A stretch of 6,864 bases of DNA from UBA8346 sp050260935 (GTDB lineage: Bacteria; Bacillota; UBA4882; UBA8346): contig JBLNCU010000150.1 of the NCBI GenBank assembly GCA_050260935.1, positions 1-6,864 of the forward strand, given 5' to 3'. The notes beneath the pieces are model-generated. The model saw only the letters and a program-made list of their open reading frames with translations. It was not told the origin of the DNA and did not search any database. Positions 1 to 4,655 of this stretch are shown piece after piece. How positions within the stretch are numbered: the stretch's first letter is position 1; the number at the start of each line of letters is the position of its first letter. A program made the position numbers and the translations under genes.

Positions 1-179
1 GGCGGATAAAAATATCGCTGCCAAACGACAATCGGCCTTTGGTTTCCAAGAACCATTACTCCGGAGACAAGACCGAAACTTTTTAACTGACGCGCCGTAA
101 CCGCAGAGCATACCGGTTTCGCTTGCGGAAAATAGTCCATTATCGTCTTTAATCCGCCGCACTCATCGCCCTCAAAATG
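1..179 (-). pseudogene. 5'-truncated metallo-beta-lactamase/ODP-like gene fragment, runs off left edge
   Basis: The minus strand is open for 59 codons from position 179 to the window edge. It begins directly after an in-frame TAG (182-180) with the residues HFEGDECGG, which match the H-x-E-x-D-[H/E]-x-G metal-ligand motif of flavodiiron/oxygen-binding di-iron (ODP) proteins of the metallo-beta-lactamase fold. The following stretch (YFPQAKPVCSA, then ARQLKSFGL) fits the usual 'proteins/thing placed in X, C/S, then helix' pattern after that motif. In the family roughly 80 residues precede this histidine; here they are absent, replaced by the tRNA-Arg terminator. The only ATG (140-138) lies past the ligands and has no ribosome site. 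I infer a decayed remnant created by a deletion or rearrangement. The family assignment rests on one short motif, and the left edge hides the rest. Confidence 0.42.
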
Positions 180-190
180 CTAGGGCAAAT

Positions 191-218
191 AAAAAAATCC
201 TGAAACCTAGCCAGGATT
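191..218 (-). terminator. Intrinsic terminator of tRNA-Arg
   Basis: Read on the minus strand, a perfect 7-bp stem (AATCCTG at 218-212 pairing with CAGGATT at 202-196) closes a 9-nt loop and runs into a tract of seven T (197-191, two of them shared with the stem). It lies 12 nt past the CCA end of the tRNA, the normal place for a factor-independent terminator of a single tRNA transcript. Confidence 0.8.
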
Positions 219-229
219 AAATTTCGGAA

Positions 230-304
230 TGGTGCGCCCGACAGGAATCGAACCTGTGCACCTGGCTCCGGAGGCCAGTGCTCTATCCCCTGAGCTACGG
301 GCGC
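230..304 (-). tRNA. tRNA-Arg (anticodon CCG), CCA encoded
   Basis: The minus strand folds into a full cloverleaf. The acceptor stem GCGCCCG (304-298) pairs with CGGGCGC (240-234), followed by discriminator A and an encoded CCA (232-230). The D arm is GCTC/GAGC with an AGGGGATA loop. The anticodon stem CTGGC/GCCAG (278-274 and 266-262) encloses loop CTCCGGA, giving anticodon CCG (271-269), which reads the Arg codon CGG. The T arm is ACAGG-TTCGATT-CCTGT. The gene stands alone, with its own promoter upstream and terminator downstream. No second tRNA and no duplicated tRNA 3' end are visible in the window. Confidence 0.97.
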
Positions 305-328
305 ATAATCTTTTGGTGCAGCATTAAT

Positions 329-357
329 ATTTTATACTATCTTACCCTTTTTGACAA
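329..357 (-). promoter_or_regulatory. Sigma-A-type promoter for tRNA-Arg
   Basis: On the minus strand TTGTCA (357-352) and TAAAAT (334-329) are separated by exactly 17 nt, each one base from consensus. The -10 box ends 24 nt before the first tRNA base, which suits a short 5' leader removed by RNase P. An inverted repeat TTGAC/GTCAA overlaps the -35 region; whether it matters is unknown. Confidence 0.72.
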
Positions 358-409
358 GCAAATCCGTCAACCAAAGATAGAATATTTTGGATTGAGGGGC
401 GGAAAAAGC

Positions 410-511
410 TTAATTCCGGTCTTTAAATATTTTACCCCGTTTTAGCATACCCCTCACATTGACTTTAGCTGTCAGCGGATGAAAGTTAAACTCTTCAATC
501 AGTCGGGCCAC
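410..511 (-). CDS. Possible 33-residue small protein downstream of the Gre-like gene
   Basis: A GTG start (511-509) is preceded by AGGA with a 7-nt gap, and the frame runs to TAA at 412-410. The product is basic and hydrophilic, beginning MARLIEEFNFHPL and ending GKIFKDRN; I do not recognise a family. It starts 25 nt after the stop of the Gre-like gene on the same strand, so it could be co-transcribed. The same frame reads W-R-E, then TAG (523-521), then D-E-R-V into the GTG start, so the protein-like sequence seems to extend a few residues past the stop. It may therefore be a gene remnant rather than a small gene. The evidence is only the ribosome site, the spacing and a protein-like composition. 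Confidence 0.28.
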   Translation of the reverse strand: MARLIEEFNFHPLTAKVNVRGMLKRGKIFKDRN

Positions 512-536
512 TCTTTCGTCCTATTCGCGCCATAGC

Positions 537-1040
537 TTATTTAATGTTATCGCTCCCTTCCAAATAGCTGAGATCCCATTTGGAGCTTTCGGCATTGGTA
601 AAGATTCTTACCGCTAAAACCTTATATTCAAAGTTACCGCCCGGCGCCACCACTATAAAACTGTCGTTTACTTTTTTTAACAGTAAGGCTCTGCCCATTG
701 GCGACAAAAAGGAAATCTCATCGTAACTGGCCGTGTTTTTGTGCGGGGAGATAATTTTATAGCAATAAGTCGCGCCGCTGTTCCGTTCCTCAACCATTAC
801 TTCGCCGCCCACGACTACGCATGGAAACTCATTGCCCGCAGTTTCAACAGTGACAATATTCCGCAGCATACCGTCAATCCGCTTGACATATTCATTTAAA
901 AGCTCTCTAACGTCCCTGGCTTCTTTGGACGGTTCCAAAAAGAAATCTGCAATGACCTCATCAATACTCTCCTCAATCTCTATAAGATTGGAGAGCAATA
1001 AATTGAAGGCAACTTTACTTAAGAAAATCGGCTGATTCAT
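537..1040 (-). CDS. GreA/GreB C-terminal-domain protein (Gre-like RNA polymerase factor)
   Basis: A 167-residue protein. Residues about 80-145 form a GreA/GreB C-terminal, FKBP-like domain: EISFLSPMGRALLLKKV (109-124) corresponds to the family's 'I-S-x-x-S-P-x-G-x-A-L-L-G-K' segment and is followed by APGGNFEYKVLAV (132-144). Known Gre factors bind RNA polymerase through this domain and insert an N-terminal coiled coil into the secondary channel to stimulate transcript cleavage. Here residues 8-62 look like a helical hairpin shorter than that of GreA. Its turn (EPSKEARD, 36-43) has acidic residues but lacks the GDLxENAEY signature, so cleavage activity is uncertain and a modulatory role like that of Rnk or Gfh proteins is possible. 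A TTG at 1046 is in frame, but AAAGGAG abuts it; the ATG at 1040, six nucleotides further on, is the better start. Transcription probably begins at the promoter at 1246-1274. Confidence 0.85.
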   Translation of the reverse strand: MNQPIFLSKVAFNLLLSNLIEIEESIDEVIADFFLEPSKEARDVRELLNEYVKRIDGMLRNIVTVETAGNEFPCVVVGGEVMVEERNSGATYCYKIISPHKNTASYDEISFLSPMGRALLLKKVNDSFIVVAPGGNFEYKVLAVRIFTNAESSKWDLSYLEGSDNIK

Positions 1041-1046
1041 CGGCAA

Positions 1047-1053
1047 CTCCTTT
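1047..1053 (-). promoter_or_regulatory. Ribosome binding site that decides the Gre-like start
   Basis: AAAGGAG (1053-1047) touches the in-frame TTG at 1046 with no spacer but sits 6 nt before the ATG at 1040-1038. Normal Shine-Dalgarno spacing therefore favours the ATG. Confidence 0.75.
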
Positions 1054-1085
1054 CCAAGGAAAAATTAAAAACCGGCAATGGAAAC

Positions 1086-1217
1086 CCATTTAATGTAAAA
1101 AAAGCCTAAAATAAAGCAGAAGGACATTTCGGCCGCAGTCGAATGTCCTTTTAACGATATTGAATTCCTTATCCATTTAATGTAAAACTTTCCTAACTAA
1201 AGCTTAAGGATATTTCG
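1086..1217. repeat. Two diverged tandem copies of a ~46-bp repeat (period ~87 bp)
   Basis: Copy 1 (1086-1131) and copy 2 (1173-1217) align over 46 columns with 37 identities and a one-base gap. The first 15 bases (CCATTTAATGTAAAA) are identical and CCTAA, TAAAGC, AAGGA and ATTTCG are also shared. A weaker resemblance continues past each copy, suggesting an ancient tandem duplication with a unit of about 87 bp. A third partial match, TCCATTTAAT, begins at 1290. Both copies lie inside the predicted leader of the Gre-like gene. Confidence 0.7.
1118..1152 (-). promoter_or_regulatory. Hairpin in the leader of the Gre-like gene
   Basis: AAGGACATT (1120-1128) and AATGTCCTT (1142-1150) form a perfect 9-bp stem around a 13-nt loop that contains the palindrome CGGCCG, and the stem can be extended by a wobble and one more pair. 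On the plus strand four T follow; on the minus strand, the direction of the leader, a run of seven T occurs only about 15 nt later (1103-1097). It is therefore not a textbook terminator in the sense direction, but could act as a pause or attenuator structure. The second repeat copy keeps only a degenerate version of this hairpin. Confidence 0.45.
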
Positions 1218-1245
1218 ATTGAACCCAAAACATTCCCTTGGAAAT

Positions 1246-1274
1246 ATTTTATCATAATATACAGCCATTGTAAA
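1246..1274 (-). promoter_or_regulatory. Extended -10 promoter reading toward the Gre-like gene
   Basis: On the minus strand TTTACA (1274-1269) and TAAAAT (1251-1246) are spaced 17 nt apart, and TGA directly precedes the -10 box (extended -10). Both boxes are one base from consensus. Start of transcription is predicted near 1239, leaving a leader of about 200 nt before the ATG at 1040. The -35 box lies within a small palindrome, CCATT-GTA-AATGG (1265-1277). Confidence 0.65.
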
Positions 1275-1287
1275 TGGTGGAACCATC

Positions 1288-1321
1288 ATCCATTTAATTG
1301 AAGGAAATTAATTAAATGGAT
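1288..1321. repeat. Perfect 12-bp inverted repeat upstream of the Gre-like promoter
   Basis: ATCCATTTAATT (1288-1299) is exactly complementary to AATTAAATGGAT (1310-1321) around a 10-nt spacer. It lies 14 bp upstream of the -35 box and about 70 bp past the stop of the lipoprotein gene. No T tract follows in either direction, so an intrinsic terminator is unlikely; an operator or a decayed repeat end is more plausible. The 1300-1355 stretch is very AT-rich and repeats AAATTAATTA twice (from 1305 and again near 1343). Nothing else is seen in the 1322-1389 remainder. Confidence 0.6.
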
Positions 1322-1389
1322 TCTATGCAATTAAATGTATTCAAATTAATTAATGCAGTCAATCATTCATCTCGCCTGAGAAAAAGGGT

Positions 1390-2601
1390 TTATTTAGGAA
1401 TATTTTCAGCCGTGCTTTCCCCGCCCCAACTCGGGTATTTTTTATCTCCCGATCCGCTGCTTACCATAAGCCATGAAGCGTTATTCTTTACGGTTTGAAA
1501 GATTCCATCGCTATTATCATATTTGACGCAATAAATATCTTCCCGGGAGCTATAAACGATATTTCCGCTAAAAAATAACAGACCGCCTCTACTTGACCAG
1601 CAAGGATGATGGTGTTGCTCGTTGTATCGCTGACTAAAAGTAATTGGTTGCAAGGAAGCGGTATCTGAGTCTACATTTATTATATAAATTGACCTGGGAC
1701 CACCACTATCCTGGTAAGCCTCCAAAGCAATTAAATTGCTTCCCGGACGCCAACAAGGGTTGTTAATTCTTAGTTTTTGGGGAGCGGAATAAAAATTGAA
1801 TTCTTTTGTTATTGACATACCGGAAACATCGTAAATCAATAATTTTTCATAAGTACCGTTAACTATGGCTATTTTTGTACCCTCCGGGTTTATTACCGGA
1901 TTATAGCCACTAGAAATTTTTATGAACTGAGCATTGTTCATAACATTAAAACATATCTGTCCGGGACTGAAGTCGCCTGTTTTAAAGACTATCTTTGAAC
2001 CAAAACTATCGACCGATGGATGTTCCATTTTTCTAAGGCTGCCACAAGTAAATTTAATAGGGTTATTAATGAAATCGTAATTAAATATCTCATCATAACC
2101 ATTACAATCAGTCTGAAACATGACTCGGTCGGGCAGTTTTACCGGATTCGTCTCCGATGAATTAGAAAGGTAAGTTAAACGGGCGACGCTTCTGTCCATT
2201 AAGTTCAACTCATAAATCTCCCAATTCTTGTCCCGATCCCCGCTGTATAATATCTTTCCGTTAATCGGCTCGCTCGTCAATTCGAAAGTCCATAAATCGG
2301 TTCTGCCGACATGCCTGAGATGCTCCGTCTTCGGATAGTACCAGTCCCGCGACATGGAAATGTCGTATTCCCCCGGCGGCAAAAGATCAATAGCAAACCT
2401 TCCCTGGATATCGGTGACCACCCGGTTTCCATTCAACGTCACCGCCACTTCCGGCACCGGCTCCTTGGTATAGGAATCAATTACCTTGCCGTTAAAGTCC
2501 CCGGAAGGAGGTTCGGGTTTACTCAAACAACCGGAGAGAGCAAAAATGTACAATAACATCAATAAACATTTTTTATAATAGTTTAAATTAACGACCATCA
2601 T
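1390..2601 (-). CDS. Lipoprotein with carboxypeptidase-regulatory-like domain and TolB/PD40-type beta-propeller
   Basis: A 403-residue envelope lipoprotein. A basic N-terminus and hydrophobic segment (residues 12-24) end in the lipobox LSGC, with the modified Cys at 25. Residues about 36-108 resemble a carboxypeptidase-regulatory-like beta-sandwich (FNGKVID, then VTDIQGRFAIDLLPPGEYDI). From 116 on, a propeller repeats the PD40/TolB motif 'x-P-x-(W)-x-x-x-G-x-x-I-x-F': NPVKLPDRVMF (152), HPSVDSFGSKIVF (194), NPVINPEGTKIAI (234), NPCWRPGSNLIAL (281), HPCWSSRGGLLFF (332), and a last YPSWGG (389). The final half-motif could close the ring with the first strand KILYS (116-120), as in TolB-type propellers. 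Such modules usually bind proteins or glycans; no catalytic residues are seen. Two adjacent ATG codons (2601, 2598) are possible starts, and neither has a clear ribosome site. The 3' two thirds are much more AT-rich than the segment for the N-terminal domain. Confidence 0.88.
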   Translation of the reverse strand: MMVVNLNYYKKCLLMLLYIFALSGCLSKPEPPSGDFNGKVIDSYTKEPVPEVAVTLNGNRVVTDIQGRFAIDLLPPGEYDISMSRDWYYPKTEHLRHVGRTDLWTFELTSEPINGKILYSGDRDKNWEIYELNLMDRSVARLTYLSNSSETNPVKLPDRVMFQTDCNGYDEIFNYDFINNPIKFTCGSLRKMEHPSVDSFGSKIVFKTGDFSPGQICFNVMNNAQFIKISSGYNPVINPEGTKIAIVNGTYEKLLIYDVSGMSITKEFNFYSAPQKLRINNPCWRPGSNLIALEAYQDSGGPRSIYIINVDSDTASLQPITFSQRYNEQHHHPCWSSRGGLLFFSGNIVYSSREDIYCVKYDNSDGIFQTVKNNASWLMVSSGSGDKKYPSWGGESTAENIPK

Positions 2602-2616
2602 GGGAAAATTTTCGAC

Positions 2617-2646
2617 ATCTTAATAGAAAATCCTGCCATTTTTCAA
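2617..2646 (-). promoter_or_regulatory. Candidate promoter for the lipoprotein gene
   Basis: On the minus strand TTGAAA (2646-2641) is followed after 18 nt by TAAGAT (2622-2617); an alternative -10 TATTAA (2625-2620) would give a 15-nt spacer. Either would leave a leader of only 10-15 nt, which fits the absence of a clear ribosome site. The surrounding DNA is AT-rich, so chance matches are likely. Confidence 0.3.
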
Positions 2647-2794
2647 TTAACTTAAAAAATTTTGAATATCTTTTTCGAACCGGCCTCGACAAAATAGGCC
2701 GTCCATAATAAAAAAATAAGACGAATTCTAGGCGGTTCCGCAGTTATCGCCTAAGTCGTCCGGCTTTCTGAGTATCGTAATAATTAAATATTCG

Positions 2795-2838
2795 CAGTGA
2801 TAATCGCTATTTTTGAATTGCATATTGCAAAATCACTG
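2795..2838. repeat. Bulged stem-loop with 7-bp closing stem
   Basis: CAGTGAT (2795-2801) is complementary to ATCACTG (2832-2838). Inside it TTTTG and CAAA(A) can form a second short stem, giving a bulged hairpin. No T tract follows, so it is not an obvious terminator. Its role is unknown. Confidence 0.4.
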
Positions 2839-2919
2839 TTGTCCGTCAATCGAAAAGAAGCGTCGCCCGCCTTCATTTTTCCAAAAGATATGCACAACAA
2901 CTGCGAAAATCGCAAACCC

Positions 2920-2959
2920 AAATCCCTCGCCGGGGTGAGAAAACCCGGGTGAAGGATTT
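2920..2959. repeat. Imperfect 40-bp GC-rich palindrome, REP-like
   Basis: AAATCC at 2920-2925 pairs with GGATTT at 2954-2959, and pairing continues inward with three mismatches (TC/GA, CC/GG, GGGT/ACCC) to a small loop. Form and GC-richness resemble short dispersed intergenic palindromes in bacteria. Only one copy is present in this window, so dispersal cannot be shown here. Confidence 0.45.
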
Positions 2960-3167
2960 AAGGAACGAGTGGAAGGAATGACAGAACGACCCGTGGAAAT
3001 CATGGAACTAGGCGAAGTACTCTTAGAACGAACCGAAACACTGAGTCTTCCCCAAACATTTTTTGGCGCCATCCGGTTGTTGTCGTCATATTCAGAGAAA
3101 GATTATTAAAAAGAGCCTTCCTTGCATTCACTCCGCTTAGCCCTACTAAGCATAAACCATAACTTCC

Positions 3168-3201
3168 GGCTTCTGACTCCCGACTCCTGGCTTCAGACTT
3201 C
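3168..3201. repeat. Short 21-bp-period repeat
   Basis: GGCTTCTGACTCC (3168-3180) recurs as GGCTTCAGACTTC (3189-3201), 11 of 13 bases matching at an offset of 21 bp, with a related CGACTCCT between them. It looks like a degenerate minisatellite of the GACTCC/GACTTC type, located just downstream of the membrane protein gene. Confidence 0.5.
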
Positions 3202-3247
3202 TATCCCCTATAAACCATCACTCCCGATAAAGTGCCCAAACCATCGC

Positions 3248-3580
3248 TTATTCCATATTCCCTTGAGCCAAATCGTAAATCAGCGGAATTTTAAAATACT
3301 CCCCCAAAAAACAGCGATAAGTCAGTAAGAGCAGGAATAAAAACCAGACCACCACCAGAATGTTGAAGGCCAGCACCCCGAAGAGGGGAATTATCCTAAG
3401 CAACGCCCCGCCAACCAACCATAAAACCGAACCGAATATTCCCAGGAACAAGGCTTGATATCCGTGGAAACGCAAGAATCGATCCTTTTTTAACCTGGTG
3501 GCCACGATTAAAATGCTTAAAGGCCAGAATAAATAGGAAATACTCCCTAAAATCCGGTATTCAGTACTGACGATTTCCAT
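3248..3580 (-). CDS. Small three-helix membrane protein, DUF4870/Tic20-like
   Basis: A 110-residue membrane protein with three hydrophobic segments at about 11-29, 42-60 and 66-88. Between the first two lies a basic loop, RLKKDRFLRFHGYQAL (29-44), matching the 'F-H-x-x-Q-A-L' motif of the DUF4870/Tic20-like family, and the tail EYFKIPLIYDLA (94-105) matches the family's usual ending. Its length is typical. The bacterial members have no established biochemical role; the Tic20 name comes from distant likeness to a chloroplast import component and should not be taken as function. The ATG at 3580 has a strong GGAGGT ribosome site. The gene follows the transglutaminase-like gene by 57 nt on the same strand and is probably the last gene of that transcript. 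Confidence 0.85.
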   Translation of the reverse strand: MEIVSTEYRILGSISYLFWPLSILIVATRLKKDRFLRFHGYQALFLGIFGSVLWLVGGALLRIIPLFGVLAFNILVVVWFLFLLLLTYRCFLGEYFKIPLIYDLAQGNME

Positions 3581-3586
3581 GATTAG

Positions 3587-3592
3587 ACCTCC
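3587..3592 (-). promoter_or_regulatory. Strong ribosome binding site of the DUF4870-like gene
   Basis: GGAGGT (3592-3587) lies 6 nt before the ATG at 3580-3578. This fixes the start and suggests the gene is well translated within the operon. Confidence 0.8.
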
Positions 3593-3637
3593 ATTCCTCT
3601 ATAAAATATGACGGAGGCTGTAAAATTATTTGTTCTC

Positions 3638-4618
3638 CTATCGCCGGCTGATAAAAATATGAACACCAGTGTTTACTCTGGCCGGTTGGCTGGTCTGATA
3701 ATTCCACCTGACGGTCCGTTCCAATCGCCGGGTATAACTGAAAAAAAGATGCCTGTCATCAGGGAGGATTTGTCCAAAAAAATTAAAATTCACTTTTTTA
3801 AATCCATTGATGCTGTATGAGAAAGTGGGATCCACTGTTATCCAACCGGTGTCCGGCAGGTATACCTCAACCCAGGCATGGGCGAATTGATCCAGATCAA
3901 TCTCGTTCTTCCCGATCTCCCGCGGTTCAAAACGGTAACCGCTGACATAGCGGGCCGGTATTCCGGCGGCCCGGCAAAGCGCGATATAGAGTAAACTGTA
4001 ATCCTCACAGGAACCTCCCCCGCGCTCCAGTGTACGGAGGGCGCTGTGCGGCGCACTGCTCTGCGGCCTGTATCCCAAATTAGCATTAACATATTCAAAG
4101 AGCCTTTTGGCCTTTTCCAACGGGCCGGACAAATCTAGGGTTAGATTTTGCGCCAGAGAAAAGATCCTTCCGTTATTGGACTCTATCCCATCCTCCGGTT
4201 TTAAGTACCCTGGTTCCATAACAGCGCCCGTATTTATGGGTGTCGGGGATAAAGAATATTTGATGGCGGAATTAATAATAGTATAGCCGATTTCCAACTT
4301 GATCTTTTTGTATGGCTCCAGCCGTTTTACCGAGAAGACGGCGGTCCGGTTTTGACTGGCGCCGGTAAGTTTAATCTGCTTGGGGAGTTCCAGCGAGAAT
4401 ATCTTTTGATAAGGAGGTAATCCGCGGGTTAAAAAAACCGGGAACTGTAAGGAATAATCCAGCGCCGGGTATTGGGAGTTTTCGATCTCCACCAGATAAT
4501 GCAGGTGATAAACCAAGGGATCGCTGGTCGTATAATTTCCGGCGGCGGAAACCACAAATAAGCCGGTAAAAATGATAAAAACAAGCGCCTTCATCGGATA
4601 TGGCCAGATCTTCCTCAT
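3638..4618 (-). CDS. Exported transglutaminase-like (Cys/His/Asp) protein
   Basis: A 326-residue protein with a signal peptide (basic MRK, hydrophobic core 11-23, likely cleavage after VSAA near residue 26), so it acts outside the membrane. Residues about 33-125 look like an all-beta N-terminal domain. The transglutaminase-like core (about 170-265) holds the complete catalytic triad: Cys204 in GGGSCEDYSLL, His247 in FAHAWVEVY and Asp263 in WITVDPTF. Microbial members of this superfamily include peptidases, amidases and transferases acting on peptides or the cell wall; the substrate here cannot be told. The frame stays open upstream to 4777 inside the GH13 gene, but there are no start codons between that gene's stop and the ATG at 4618, whose signal peptide makes it the natural start. 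The only ribosome site is GAGG with a 2-nt gap. It lies 37 nt after the GH13 stop. Confidence 0.9.
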   Translation of the reverse strand: MRKIWPYPMKALVFIIFTGLFVVSAAGNYTTSDPLVYHLHYLVEIENSQYPALDYSLQFPVFLTRGLPPYQKIFSLELPKQIKLTGASQNRTAVFSVKRLEPYKKIKLEIGYTIINSAIKYSLSPTPINTGAVMEPGYLKPEDGIESNNGRIFSLAQNLTLDLSGPLEKAKRLFEYVNANLGYRPQSSAPHSALRTLERGGGSCEDYSLLYIALCRAAGIPARYVSGYRFEPREIGKNEIDLDQFAHAWVEVYLPDTGWITVDPTFSYSINGFKKVNFNFFGQILPDDRHLFFSYTRRLERTVRWNYQTSQPARVNTGVHIFISRR

Positions 4619-4655
4619 CGCCTCAACTACTTTCTCATTTAGGTTAAAACGCCCC

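Larger units (their letters stand above)
2647..3247. other. Gene-poor intergenic region with several palindromes and weak frames
   Basis: About 600 nt without a convincing gene. It holds an inverted repeat CGGCCT/AGGCCG near 2680-2700, the structured elements listed separately, and a 6-bp hairpin (GCTTAG/CTAAGC, 3135-3151). The octamer-like word AAACCAT recurs three times (near 3153, 3214 and 3239). A minus frame at 3072-2833 is serine-rich at one end, has no ribosome site, and reads through the palindrome, so I do not call it. A plus frame at 2978-3109 (43 codons) is discussed among the findings. No terminator for the upstream gene at 3248 is recognisable. Confidence 0.6.

Noticed and set aside
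1118..1152. Hairpin as a plus-strand intrinsic terminator (stem followed by TTTT)
   Set aside because: There is no plus-strand gene upstream that would need it, and the T run is only four bases; a structure in the minus-strand leader fits better.
1086..1321. CRISPR-like or insertion-sequence ends because of the direct and inverted repeats
   Set aside because: Only two diverged copies, no uniform spacers, no transposase and no target-site duplication.
1316..1498. 60-codon plus-strand frame starting within the 12-bp inverted repeat
   Set aside because: No ribosome site, and its 3' half is antisense to the end of the lipoprotein gene.
2833..3072. 79-codon minus-strand frame in the intergenic region
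   Set aside because: No ribosome site, low-complexity serine-rich start, and it reads through the GC-rich palindrome; better explained as an open frame by chance.
3838..4098. 86-codon minus frame inside the transglutaminase-like gene
   Set aside because: It overlaps the catalytic-triad coding region in another frame and has no family features.
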